From assembly GCA_964368305.1 (NCBI GenBank), contig CAYJAB010000001.1, positions 1-64,000 on the forward strand: 64,000 bases of DNA, read 5' to 3'. The stretch comes from CAYJAB01 sp964368305. Its GTDB lineage: Bacteria > Bacillota_I > Bacilli_A > Erysipelotrichales > Erysipelotrichaceae. The notes under the pieces are model-generated. The model searched no databases. It was not told the origin of the DNA and was given only the letters and a program-made list of their open reading frames with translations. Every line of letters begins with the position of its first letter. The first letter of the stretch is position 1. Shown one piece after another: positions 38,397 to 51,547 of the stretch. A program made the translations under genes and the position numbers.

Positions 38397-38957
38397 TTAA
38401 AGATCTAAGCATTCTTTCACCCTGTTTTTTATTGATAAGAATAGCTTTGACTCTACATCTATGTGCCCTTTAATTTCTATTACTCTTGATGTATTCACAA
38501 ACTTACTGTCATTTAAAAACAACACAGACTTACGATTTAATCCATCCATATCTGGAAGTCGCATTAAATGTTTCTTGCCACACGGATACTCTTTTTCACA
38601 ATAACTTTGAAAATACGTACTTTCATTACTTGTCATTGGTACGACAAAAGCCTTAGCATTGTTCATACTAATCACAACTCCAAAATGTTGAAATCCTGCT
38701 TCATTGATATATGCTTTCCCAAAATCTATGTAACATACATCTCCTATTTTTACTTTAAACCCTAAAAGCTCACTCGATTTATAACGCTTTCTAATTTCAT
38801 AGTTTATTTCACTTACAAGTATCTTCTTTAATTCAAACTCTTTTAATTCCTTGTTCACTTCATTTGTTAACTTTAAATACGCATCTAATAGCTCTTTACT
38901 GTTCTCTTTTTTTACGCGTGTTTTATACAATAAATCATTCCATTCTATATTTGTCAT
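38397..38957 (-). CDS. PemK/MazF-like protein with N-terminal helical region
   Basis: This 186-residue protein has a C-terminal half that resembles the PemK/MazF fold: GDVCYIDFGKAYINEAGFQH, then FGVVISMNNAKAFVVPMTS and later SVLFLNDSKFVNTSRVIEI. MazF toxins are ribosome-independent RNA endonucleases. The first 75 residues are helical and charged and unlike MazF alone. No antitoxin gene is adjacent. GGAGG supports MTNIEWN at 38957. It lies just upstream of tilS in what may be the same transcript. It could be a toxin kept in check by its own N-terminus, or a domesticated RNA-binding protein. Confidence 0.7.
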   Translation of the reverse strand: MTNIEWNDLLYKTRVKKENSKELLDAYLKLTNEVNKELKEFELKKILVSEINYEIRKRYKSSELLGFKVKIGDVCYIDFGKAYINEAGFQHFGVVISMNNAKAFVVPMTSNESTYFQSYCEKEYPCGKKHLMRLPDMDGLNRKSVLFLNDSKFVNTSRVIEIKGHIDVESKLFLSIKNRVKECLDL

Positions 38958-39006
38958 ATTTTCCTCCATTATTAAATACGACACCTCTTATAAAACACCT
39001 AAAAAA

Positions 39007-39030
39007 AAGAATCATATTTCTATGATTCTT
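39007..39030 (-). terminator. Terminator of the TagO/WecA-type gene
   Basis: AAGAATCATA (39007-39016) pairs perfectly with 39021-39030 around a 4-base loop, followed by a long T run on the minus strand. It overlaps the stop codon. Confidence 0.85.
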
Positions 39031-40150
39031 GATCTTCTTTATTCCCTTTATTTTTTTTCTTTGGATATCCAGTCAATCTTCTTGAGAGTCCAATTAATGG
39101 ATGATATTTTGCGTTTACCATCTCTGTAATTTCAATGAATAATTCAAATCCAATTACTAGTACAAATAATAATGCCATTCCATATACTTCATTATAATAA
39201 CTAAGTACCGCACAAATCGCAAATAGTGCAGTCACAATATATAAAGAAATAACCGCGTTTTTATGTCCTAATTTTAATTTAAACATCAGGATATGATGTA
39301 GATGTTCTTTATCTCCTACACTAAAACTTATTCCTCTTAATTTTCTTCTTACAATTGCTACAAATGTATCTAATATAGGTACAAACAAAATAATGATTGG
39401 AAACCCTAAAGTCACAAATGTTGCAGTTTTAAATCCTAATAATGAAAGACATGCAATCATAAATCCTAAAAATAAAGCACCACAATCTCCCATAAAAATA
39501 CTTGCTGGATGAAAGTTATAAAACCAAAATCCAATTACCGCACCTGATAATATTAAGCAAATATGTGCAACACTCATACTAAGCATTTGTGTCGCAATAA
39601 ATGCGATTGTCATCAATACGATTGCGCTTATTCCACTTGATAGTCCATCTAATCCATCAATTAAATTAATGGCATTTGAAACACCAATGATCCATATAAA
39701 TGTAATCAATTTACTAATAAAACCCATATCGAATGATATATCAAATGGTAGATTAATTGTTCCAAGTGATACATCCCCAATTACAATTACAATAAGTGCC
39801 CCAACTGATTGAAACGTTAATTTGATAAGAGGAGGTAAATCAAACATGTCATCGAGTACACCCCCGATAAAGACTATTGATCCACCTATTAATATCGCAT
39901 TAATTGTTGTATCTGTTTTTAAATAATAAGCCATAAAAATCATAAATGATAAGAAGATGGCAACCCCACCTAATCGCACAATTTTTCCATGATGTACCGT
40001 ACGACTATTTTCTTGAGCATATATTCCTAACTTTAATCCGATTACTTTTACCAAAGGCACTAATATAATCGCTAAAACCATAGGAAAAAACGCATAATCA
40101 AATACGAGTTTTATAAATTCAGTTAAAATTTCTATGATTTTACTTAACAT
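39020..40150 (-). CDS. Undecaprenyl-phosphate GlcNAc-1-phosphate transferase (TagO/WecA-like)
   Basis: This 376-residue membrane enzyme belongs to the MraY/WecA/TagO family and has about eleven hydrophobic segments. Catalytic motifs are GGVLDDMFDLPPLIK (DD pair), NAINLIDGLDGLSSG, FMGDCGALFLGF and the His-rich loop KEHLHHILM. WecA/TagO enzymes load GlcNAc-1-P on the lipid carrier to start teichoic acid or other wall polymer synthesis; the HLHH loop fits this branch better than MraY. It follows mreB, a shape gene, which supports a cell wall role. Confidence 0.9.
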   Translation of the reverse strand: MLSKIIEILTEFIKLVFDYAFFPMVLAIILVPLVKVIGLKLGIYAQENSRTVHHGKIVRLGGVAIFLSFMIFMAYYLKTDTTINAILIGGSIVFIGGVLDDMFDLPPLIKLTFQSVGALIVIVIGDVSLGTINLPFDISFDMGFISKLITFIWIIGVSNAINLIDGLDGLSSGISAIVLMTIAFIATQMLSMSVAHICLILSGAVIGFWFYNFHPASIFMGDCGALFLGFMIACLSLLGFKTATFVTLGFPIIILFVPILDTFVAIVRRKLRGISFSVGDKEHLHHILMFKLKLGHKNAVISLYIVTALFAICAVLSYYNEVYGMALLFVLVIGFELFIEITEMVNAKYHPLIGLSRRLTGYPKKKNKGNKEDQES

Positions 40151-40170
40151 ATATTCTACCTTTCACAAAA

Positions 40171-40194
40171 TAAATACCGCATAAGCGGTATTTA
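40171..40194 (-). terminator. Terminator of mreB
   Basis: TAAATACCGC (40171-40180) pairs perfectly with 40185-40194 around a 4-base loop; TTTTG follows on the minus strand. It overlaps the mreB stop codon. Confidence 0.7.
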
Positions 40195-41181
40195 TCTAAC
40201 TAAATGAAGATTTTCTAACATGACTCCTGTACCTTCAACTACACAATGAAGTGCATTTTCCGCAACATAAACAGGCACACTTAATTCATTCATTAGTAAT
40301 TGATCTAAACCATGAAGTAGTGCTCCCCCGCCTGTTAACACAATACCTCTTGTAACGATATCCGCAGATAATTCTGGTGGCGTTTGTTCAAGTACAGTAC
40401 GACATGCACGTACAATATCCTGTAAACTTTCTCTCATTGCCAATTCTGTTTCTTCAGAATTAATCTTAATTGTATGTGGAAGACCTGTAACTAAGTCACG
40501 TCCGCTTACATCTAATGATTCATTACGTGATCCACGCCATGCATTTCCGATTTTTGTTTTGATTTCTTCAGCAGTGCGTTCACCAATTAATAGTTTATAA
40601 TAATCTTTTACATATTTGATAATATCTTTTTCTAGCTTATCACCTGCAATTTTAAGTGATGTACTTGTAACAATTTCACCAAGTGATAAGATCGCTACAT
40701 CTGTTGTACCTCCGCCTATATCCAATACCATATTACCTGTAGGTTTTTCAATATCTAATCCAGCACCAATTGCCGCAACTTTCGGTTCTTCTTCAATATA
40801 TACCTGTTTCGCACCTGCTCTGTAAGCAGCATCACGAATTGCATTGCGTTCAACTGATGTAATATTACTTGGACAACAAATAAGAATTATAGGGCGTGAA
40901 AACATCCCTTTTAATTTTAGTTTACGAATAAAATAACTTAACATTAATTCTGTAACTTCAAAGTCTGCAATTACTCCATCTTTTAATGGACGAATCGCCA
41001 ATACACGACCTGGAGTTCTTCCTAGCATTTCTTTTGCTTCACGACCAACCGCTAAACATTTTTTCGTTTCCGCATCTAAAGCAACAACTGAAGGTTCATC
41101 TAATACAACACCTTCACCTTTAACATAAATTAATAAATTTGCAGTACCTAAATCGATACCGACTGACTTAGAAAATACCAT
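40192..41181 (-). CDS. mreB: Rod-shape actin-like protein MreB (Mbl type)
   Basis: This 329-residue protein is a bacterial actin that organises cell wall synthesis. Phosphate-binding motifs are GIDLGTANLLIYVKG and VLDIGGGTTDVAI, and the adenosine motif is IVLTGGGALLHGLDQ. GGAGG supports MVFSKSVG at 41181. Position downstream of the ATP synthase block and a DUF1146 gene matches mbl in Bacillus, so it is more likely Mbl than MreB proper. No mreC or mreD is adjacent, which also favours Mbl. Confidence 0.93.
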   Translation of the reverse strand: MVFSKSVGIDLGTANLLIYVKGEGVVLDEPSVVALDAETKKCLAVGREAKEMLGRTPGRVLAIRPLKDGVIADFEVTELMLSYFIRKLKLKGMFSRPIILICCPSNITSVERNAIRDAAYRAGAKQVYIEEEPKVAAIGAGLDIEKPTGNMVLDIGGGTTDVAILSLGEIVTSTSLKIAGDKLEKDIIKYVKDYYKLLIGERTAEEIKTKIGNAWRGSRNESLDVSGRDLVTGLPHTIKINSEETELAMRESLQDIVRACRTVLEQTPPELSADIVTRGIVLTGGGALLHGLDQLLMNELSVPVYVAENALHCVVEGTGVMLENLHLVR

Positions 41182-41258
41182 GTACAATCCTCCATTTTAA
41201 AAACATTATCATTATATCACAAATTAGTCGAATTCTTCTATAAGATTAAAAATCATTT

Positions 41259-41459
41259 TTAATAAAACTGAACCATCAAAGCAATCATAAATTGAGATGA
41301 TAAATAAGACAGCGCCATACTAAATAAAACTAACATCATTTGTGCTTTCACAACTTGTTTCTTATAAATAAATCTTGAGAAATCAATACCAGATAACGCA
41401 TAAAAACTAATCATGAACATCACAACATGTAAACTAATTTTAACGATCACTTCACTCAT
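41259..41459 (-). CDS. DUF1146 small membrane protein (YwzB-like)
   Basis: This 66-residue protein has two membrane segments. The sequence SFYALSGIDFSRFIYKKQ followed by QMMLVLFSMALSYLSSQF is the DUF1146 pattern known from Bacillus ywzB, which also lies just downstream of the atp operon. Its function is unknown. The start overlaps the cca stop by four bases (ATGA), so it is coupled to cca. Confidence 0.85.
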   Translation of the reverse strand: MSEVIVKISLHVVMFMISFYALSGIDFSRFIYKKQVVKAQMMLVLFSMALSYLSSQFMIALMVQFY

Positions 41460-42799
41460 AAATACTCCTTATACCGTGCTTTTATTTCACTTAATATTTC
41501 TTCTTTACTTCTTCCTCTAAAATATAAATCAAGGCTCGCCTCTAGCATTTCTTTCATTATACTTCCATCAAATCCCATCTTTAAATAATCATTTCCATTT
41601 ACATCATACTGATTCATATATGTTTTAAATTCTTCTATCTTTTCATTTAATATAGATATCATGTGCTCCGTATTCTCTGGTACTTTACCTCTTCCAATAA
41701 GATCTGCTTGTGATACCAATACTAAATCTTTTGGATTTACACTTTGATGAAACAGTCGTCTTGTTTTATAGTCATCCCAATCAAACTTAATACAATATCT
41801 TGGTTGATGATGTAATTTCACCATATCTTTAACATAAACAATGAGTTGTTTATTATCTGTAATTCTTTTTAATAAATCACGTGCAACATCTCCCCCAAAA
41901 CGATCATGGTCATATGATCGATAACTTCCATCTACAAGTCTTGTAGTAATTGATTTTCCTAAGTCATGACACAATACAGCATACATATAAAAAAGTGCAT
42001 TTGATGCTTTGTCTTTTAAACTTGCTGCTACATCCAGTGCCATCATCGTATGCTCCCAAACATCTTTTTCAGGATGGTTTTCAAACATATGCGGTAAATC
42101 TATTAATTGATAAAGTTCTTTAAACCAGTATGAAACATGATTCATCTGTTTTAAACACTTAAAATATAGACTTGGTTTATCTGCGCTTAACAACGCTTTA
42201 TTTGTTTCTTCATATACACGCTCTTTGCTTAATGCTGTAACATCCATACTCCTGCATAGTTTTATAGTGCTTTCTGCTACATCAAACTCTAGTCTTGCAC
42301 TAAATTGCGCAACCCTAAATACACGAAGTGCATCCTCTATGAATGTTTTTTCATCTATATGACGAATCACTTTATTTTTTAAATCATCCAATCCGTTATG
42401 TTCATCTATAATCTCACCTGTAAGAACATTTTTCATTAATGCGTTAATTGTAATATCACGTCTTTTACTTGCGTCATAATATGAAAGATATGGATCTACT
42501 GTCACTTCAAAGTCTTGATGTTTATTTCCAATACGATTTTCCATTCTAGCCAACGCAAAATCAAAAGGATAGCCTTTTAAAGACAATACTCCAAATGATT
42601 TTCCAATCTCAATGACCGTACCATACTTACTTAATACAGAAAAAAGCTGTTCTACTGTTATTTGATATACTTCAATATCGTAGTCTTTGAAAGGCCTATT
42701 TAATAATTCATCTCGTACACATCCACCTACATAAAAAAGTATACCCCCTATACTTTGTATATCATATGCGATTTGTGTAATTAGTTTCTTTTCATCCAT
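41456..42799 (-). CDS. cca: CCA tRNA nucleotidyltransferase with HD domain
   Basis: This 447-residue enzyme adds or repairs the CCA end of tRNAs. The nucleotidyltransferase head is FYVGGCVRDELLNRPFKDYD with the metal-binding acidic pair in DYDIEVY, followed by RRDITINALM and a flexible neck. A C-terminal HD-type phosphohydrolase domain is marked by CHDLGKSITT and KLHHQP. AGAGG supports the start MDEKKL at 42799; a longer frame would run into an upstream terminator. It is cotranscribed with the DUF1146 gene. Confidence 0.92.
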   Translation of the reverse strand: MDEKKLITQIAYDIQSIGGILFYVGGCVRDELLNRPFKDYDIEVYQITVEQLFSVLSKYGTVIEIGKSFGVLSLKGYPFDFALARMENRIGNKHQDFEVTVDPYLSYYDASKRRDITINALMKNVLTGEIIDEHNGLDDLKNKVIRHIDEKTFIEDALRVFRVAQFSARLEFDVAESTIKLCRSMDVTALSKERVYEETNKALLSADKPSLYFKCLKQMNHVSYWFKELYQLIDLPHMFENHPEKDVWEHTMMALDVAASLKDKASNALFYMYAVLCHDLGKSITTRLVDGSYRSYDHDRFGGDVARDLLKRITDNKQLIVYVKDMVKLHHQPRYCIKFDWDDYKTRRLFHQSVNPKDLVLVSQADLIGRGKVPENTEHMISILNEKIEEFKTYMNQYDVNGNDYLKMGFDGSIMKEMLEASLDLYFRGRSKEEILSEIKARYKEYL

Positions 42800-42848
42800 A
42801 CGCTTGCCTCTTTGTAATATTATAGCAAAGTTATTCATTTTAAGCACA

Positions 42849-42889
42849 AAAAAACTGTGACTTTCAGACGAATCTTACTTATCACAGTT
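42849..42889 (-). terminator. Terminator of the lactate-permease/hydrolase operon
   Basis: AACTGTGA (42853-42860) pairs with TCACAGTT (42882-42889) across a 21-base loop; a T run follows on the minus strand. It lies about 50 bases after the hydrolase stop. Confidence 0.65.
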
Positions 42890-42936
42890 CTTAAAATTTA
42901 TTTTATAAATTTTATTATTAACTAATTACTATTTTC

Positions 42937-43611
42937 TTATTTAGAAAAGTCGTACATATCGTGTGGTTCAGGTACAATTTTTGAACTTTCGATTTCAGCT
43001 CTTTGTCTATCTTGGAAAGTAGCTTCTGGTCCTTCAGGATCTTTAGCTAAGATTTCAACATATTCAGCAGTTGTCATTAATTTACATCCGATGTTTTTCA
43101 TGTCGAATAAGTTAGCATTGTGTACTTCTGGAGTAGCAGCATTAGTTGCATCAGTTAATACAACGATTTCGTAATCTAATGAGTTAGCATCCCAAGCAGT
43201 TCCACGAACACAGTTAGGAGTTTGAACACCAGTTAAAATTACTTGTTTAACTTGTAAACGACGTAAGATTAAGTCTAACTCAGTGTTAAAGAATGCTGAC
43301 CAACGTTGTTTAACGATTTGGTACTCACCAGCGATTGGTTTAAGAGTATCCATGATTTCAGCACCTGGAGTAGCTGTTACACATCCTCCACCTTTAGCTT
43401 TGAATCCATCGTAACGAGTGATTTCACAGTCAGATCCGTCTGCACGGTAGTATCTGAATACGTGGAATACTGGAATATTTGTTTTACGAGTAGCTTCTAA
43501 AGCTTGTTCAATATAAGGGATAGCTTGTAAACCGCAATCTACACGGAATGGAGCTCCTTCTAAATTGAAATCTTTTTGCATATCGATAACGATAAATGCG
43601 TTTCTTGCCAT
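42937..43611 (-). CDS. Isochorismatase-family cysteine hydrolase
   Basis: This 224-residue enzyme belongs to the isochorismatase-like cysteine hydrolases, which cleave amides such as nicotinamide, N-carbamoyl compounds or similar substrates. The triad is D10 (IDMQKDF), K101 (VKQRWSAFF) and C134 (TPNCVRGTA). AGGAGG lies in front of the ATG. It is the last of three genes after an L-lactate-permease-family transporter, which may bring in its substrate or carry away its product. The exact reaction is unknown. Codon use looks strongly biased, suggesting high expression. Confidence 0.9.
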   Translation of the reverse strand: MARNAFIVIDMQKDFNLEGAPFRVDCGLQAIPYIEQALEATRKTNIPVFHVFRYYRADGSDCEITRYDGFKAKGGGCVTATPGAEIMDTLKPIAGEYQIVKQRWSAFFNTELDLILRRLQVKQVILTGVQTPNCVRGTAWDANSLDYEIVVLTDATNAATPEVHNANLFDMKNIGCKLMTTAEYVEILAKDPEGPEATFQDRQRAEIESSKIVPEPHDMYDFSK

Positions 43612-43719
43612 TTTAATTTCCTCCTTGTTTTTTAGTTATAACGGCTGTATTATCAGTCATTTTACAATGACGTATACTTAAATTAATCTAAAATAAATTC
43701 GAGTTTTAATTAGCCAAGA

Positions 43720-43878
43720 TTAGCTAACTTTGAATAAATAAGCACAACCAACTAACATTAATGCAAGTGCTCCCCACATCATGTTAACATCACCGCTTAA
43801 TAAAGCAGCATATAGTACTGCAGTACAAATTAAAATTATAAGTACCGCTAAAACTTTTCTTTTTACAACGTCTGACAT
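43720..43878 (-). CDS. Small two-helix membrane protein (52 residues)
   Basis: A short open frame of 52 codons plus stop begins at the ATG complementing 43876-43878 and is preceded by a perfect AGGAGG. The protein starts MSDVVKRKVLAVLIILICTA and has two hydrophobic segments, the second reading MMWGALALMLVGCAYLFK. It sits 13 bases after the lactate-permease-family gene. I know no family for it. The strong ribosome site and location between two coexpressed genes make it a real gene, possibly an accessory subunit of the transporter. Confidence 0.78.
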   Translation of the reverse strand: MSDVVKRKVLAVLIILICTAVLYAALLSGDVNMMWGALALMLVGCAYLFKVS

Positions 43879-43891
43879 TTTTCGATACCTC

Positions 43892-45517
43892 CTAGAATCC
43901 TAATCCCATTGAGATAAGGATGTAAGCCAAAATACCTACTAAACCACTTTGGATAATGTTATAGAATCCAGTGATTTTAAGGATTTCTCCTTCTTTACCA
44001 GCTTGGTTAGATACCCCAGTACCTAATGCAGCATTCCCTGGAGAGAATGAATTTGATAAAGATGAAGCAGTTGTTTGAGATGCAAGAATGATGTATGGTG
44101 ATACTTTTAAGATATCAGCAACTTCATATTGTAACCCTGTGAATAAGATATTTGAAGATGTACCAGAACTTGTTACGAATCCACCTAATAAACCAATGAA
44201 TGGTGCAAGGATTGGATAGAATGTTCCAGCAACGATTGCAATACCGTAAGCGATATAAACAGTCATACCACCTTCAGTCATTAAGATAGCCATCATAGTC
44301 ATTGGGATAACTGTTGTAGTTGAACCAATTGATTGACTAACTGTTTTAGTAAGTGAAGCTTTAATAGCACCTGGTTTTAATAATCCAAGAGATTTGTAGC
44401 AAATTGCAGCAACGATTGTAGATACAACGATTAATGTTCCTGGTGTAGTACCAATTTTTAATGCAGAGTATTTAGCAGTAGCAGCATTTCCAAATCCTGT
44501 AGCAATTTCATTTGCTGGGAAAGCGAATCCCCATAATAATGCAGGTTGTTCTAAGAACGCTTTAAGTGGTGTGATTAAATAAGCAGAGAATACGATAATT
44601 ACTAAAATGATATAAGCAGAGAATGCTTTAAGGAATTTAGCATTTGAAGTAGTTTCCCCTGTATTTGTAGCAGTTGGACGGTAAGCTTTTAATTTAGGAA
44701 GAACAGCAACACCTGCTAATAATCCTGTAGCACCCGCAACGAAACATCCTAAATATGGAGAAACGAAGCATGTAGCGATAAGAGCAGCACCCATAACAAC
44801 AGCTAAGAATGTTACAGCAACGAAACCTTCTTTGAAAGCTCCGAAACCTTTTCCGTATTCGCTTCTTCCGTAGTTATGTAAAATACAGAATCCAACGATA
44901 GCTCCACCAAATGCGATGAAGATTGAACCCCAGAACGCCATTAACGCTGGATCAATAGCACCTTCTGGTGTGTAGTTTAATAATACTGAATAAGAAGCTC
45001 CTAAAGAACCGAATGTGATCCCCCAAGAATGTCCTAATAAAGCAGTAACAACTGATAACATTGGACTAAATCCTAATCCAATTAATAATGGTGTAGCGAT
45101 AGCTACTGGAACCCCGAACCCACAAACACCTTGGATAAATGTTGGGAATGCCCAACCTAAGATAAGAAGTTGTAAAATTCTGTTTCCGTTTGTTAATTCT
45201 GTAAATTTAGCAGCGATAACTTCGAAGCTTCCTGTAGAATCAACTAAATTGTATAGGAACATTGAGCTCCAAATGATGAACAACACGAATAGTGTAGCCC
45301 ATACCCCTTTTACAGTACCAGATGCGATTACATCAGGTCCTCCTTTAAACACAAAATAAACGATTACTGCTGTTAATACCCAAGAGATAACCCCAGCACG
45401 AGCACCGCTCATTTTGAATTGCAACATTAGGACTAAAATTACTCCGACTGGAAGTATCGCAAATACCCAAGTCATGATATCTAACGCCGGTAGTCCTAGA
45501 CTAGTTACATCAACCAT
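43892..45517 (-). CDS. L-lactate permease family transporter (LctP)
   Basis: This 541-residue membrane protein has about fourteen hydrophobic segments and belongs to the LctP family of lactate/glycolate permeases. Typical sequences are WAFPTFIQGVCGFGVPVAIA, LGHSWGITFGSLGASYSVL and LLGGFVTSSGTSSNILFTGL. AAGGAGGAG supports the start MVDVTSLG at 45517; 48 extra upstream codons lack a ribosome site. It is the first gene of a unit with a small membrane protein and a cysteine hydrolase, so its substrate may not be lactate but another short acid or amide. A cre-like palindrome lies upstream. Confidence 0.9.
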   Translation of the reverse strand: MVDVTSLGLPALDIMTWVFAILPVGVILVLMLQFKMSGARAGVISWVLTAVIVYFVFKGGPDVIASGTVKGVWATLFVLFIIWSSMFLYNLVDSTGSFEVIAAKFTELTNGNRILQLLILGWAFPTFIQGVCGFGVPVAIATPLLIGLGFSPMLSVVTALLGHSWGITFGSLGASYSVLLNYTPEGAIDPALMAFWGSIFIAFGGAIVGFCILHNYGRSEYGKGFGAFKEGFVAVTFLAVVMGAALIATCFVSPYLGCFVAGATGLLAGVAVLPKLKAYRPTATNTGETTSNAKFLKAFSAYIILVIIVFSAYLITPLKAFLEQPALLWGFAFPANEIATGFGNAATAKYSALKIGTTPGTLIVVSTIVAAICYKSLGLLKPGAIKASLTKTVSQSIGSTTTVIPMTMMAILMTEGGMTVYIAYGIAIVAGTFYPILAPFIGLLGGFVTSSGTSSNILFTGLQYEVADILKVSPYIILASQTTASSLSNSFSPGNAALGTGVSNQAGKEGEILKITGFYNIIQSGLVGILAYILISMGLGF

Positions 45518-45946
45518 AAATTCTCCTCCTTTTGAATGATAACTATTGAAAAAATTTGAATAAAAAATGAAATAGTTAATTCTTGTTTTTAGTGAATCAT
45601 TTTTTGAAACATATAATGACTTAATTTGAATAAATATAATATCCACGTGGATGTAATTCATTTATTAAAATTAAGATTATACCAACTTAAATTTTAGTGA
45701 TTATTTTCCCCTAAATTTATGCTTTACATTTTTTAGTATACACCCATCTATATCGTTTTTCAACATAAATGTGAAAAAAAGAATAAATAAATGGCATCTA
45801 TTTTTAGTATTTTAAATTATGTGATTTTTTAATAAATTTAAACTACTACAAAAGTGAGTAAAACCCTTTAAATAAAGGTTTTTTTGCATTTTTTTGAAAA
45901 CTTTTTCATTCGATTAATAAGTATAATTTATACAACTATTAATTTA
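45518..45946 (-). promoter_or_regulatory. Long leader and promoter region of the lctP unit
   Basis: About 430 bases without a gene precede lctP. A 13-bp perfect palindrome GTATAATTTATAC (45921-45933) contains a possible -10 (TATACT on the minus strand) and may be an operator. An imperfect hairpin AAAACCCTTTA/TAAAGGTTTT (about 45860-45883) with T-rich flank lies within the transcribed leader. No known riboswitch motif was recognised. Confidence 0.45.
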
Positions 45947-45964
45947 AATGTAAGCAGTTACATT
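45947..45964. promoter_or_regulatory. cre-like palindrome (CcpA site candidate)
   Basis: AATGTAA-GCAG-TTACATT has perfect 7-bp arms and matches the cre consensus TGWNANCGNTNWCA at all fixed positions but one (CA instead of CG in the centre). It lies upstream of the lctP promoter region, fitting carbon-source control. Confidence 0.55.
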
Positions 45965-45991
45965 CACAAATGCTTTGATATTCAAATAAAA

Positions 45992-46027
45992 AAGTCTAAT
46001 TCTAAGTTTTAACCCAGAATTAGACTT
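45992..46027 (-). terminator. Terminator of the ATP synthase operon
   Basis: AAGTCTAATTCT (45992-46003) pairs perfectly with 46016-46027 and is followed by TTTTTTATTT on the minus strand, 13 bases beyond the atpC stop. Confidence 0.88.
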
Positions 46028-46039
46028 AAGTTAATATGC

Positions 46040-46420
46040 TTATTTTGATACCTCAAGACGAGCTAATGCTTTGTTTAAAGCAGTCTTTGCCATCACGTTT
46101 TTTGGTTCAGTCTCAAGAAGTTTTTCAGCTGTTTCTTTCGCGCGTTTAGCACGTGCAACATCGATTTCTTCTTTACTTTCAACCGTATCAATTAATACAG
46201 TTGCAAGGTTGTCTTGGAAATAGATCATTCCTTCACCAATTGCGAATTCAAATCTTCCCTCAGCTTCAACTAAACTCATTTTGCTAGGCACTAACATACA
46301 AATAATAGACATATGATTTGGTAAAATACCACGATGACCTTCTGTTGTCACAACGTTTATGATAGATGCTTCTGTTTCTCTATATAACCCACTTGGCGTT
46401 ACAATTCTAACTTTAAACAT
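46040..46420 (-). CDS. atpC: ATP synthase epsilon subunit
   Basis: This 126-residue protein has the beta-sandwich N domain (KVRIVTPSGLYRETEAS, GHRGILPNHMSIICML) and a C-terminal helical hairpin rich in Ala, Lys and Glu. It couples rotation in the central stalk and inhibits ATP hydrolysis. The start MFKVRIV lies directly after the atpD stop; a GTG nine bases upstream would overlap atpD. It is the last gene of the operon. Confidence 0.95.
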   Translation of the reverse strand: MFKVRIVTPSGLYRETEASIINVVTTEGHRGILPNHMSIICMLVPSKMSLVEAEGRFEFAIGEGMIYFQDNLATVLIDTVESKEEIDVARAKRAKETAEKLLETEPKNVMAKTALNKALARLEVSK

Positions 46421-46421
46421 A

Positions 46422-48675
<2,254 letters not shown>

Positions 48676-48680
48676 CTAAA

Positions 48681-50742
<2,062 letters not shown>

Positions 50743-50743
<1 letters not shown>

Positions 50744-51252
50744 TACTCATTTACTTCCTTTACGAAACGTTTAATTGATTCAACATCTTTTTTATCGTCC
50801 ATTTTTTCTTCAAGTAATTTTTCAGCAGCCATAATTGCTACATCCACAATTTCTTTTTGCACTTCTTGACGAAGCGCACGTTTTTCATGTTCGATTTCAA
50901 GACGAGCATTCTCAAGCTTATAATCAGCCTCTTTTTTACCTTCATTGATTAAGTCTTCACGTACTCTTGTACCCTCTTCTTTACCATATTCGATAATTGT
51001 TTTAGCTTCTTTTTTAGCTTCTTTAATGTGAGATAATGCTTCATTTTTAAGTGCAACACTTTCCTCTTCTAATTTTTGAGCATTAGAAAGTTGTATTTGC
51101 ATTGCGTCAGATCTTTTTGCTAAATATGCTTTTGCAGGACCCCATAATAATTTTCTTACGAAATAAAGAAGTACTGCCGTTGCACATAATTGAACGATCA
51201 TTGTGATCGGATTGGGAAACAACTGCCCAGCTATATCAACGTTTAATTCCAT
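50743..51252 (-). CDS. atpF: ATP synthase b subunit
   Basis: This 169-residue protein has one N-terminal membrane helix (about residues 15-35) followed by a long charged coiled coil, the peripheral stator of Fo. The region just after the membrane helix, RKLLWGPAKAYLAKRSDAMQ, is typical. GAGGTG precedes the ATG. It is 40 bases downstream of atpE and overlaps atpH. Confidence 0.95.
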
Positions 51253-51292
51253 TTTTTCACCTCTTCTGGCGTAGCATCAATGTGCTTGCTTC

Positions 51293-51547
<255 letters not shown>

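Noticed and set aside
45518..45661. 48-codon N-terminal extension of the lactate permease family gene
   Set aside because: The extension has no ribosome site, is AT-rich and unlike the family; the ATG at 45517 has AAGGAGG.
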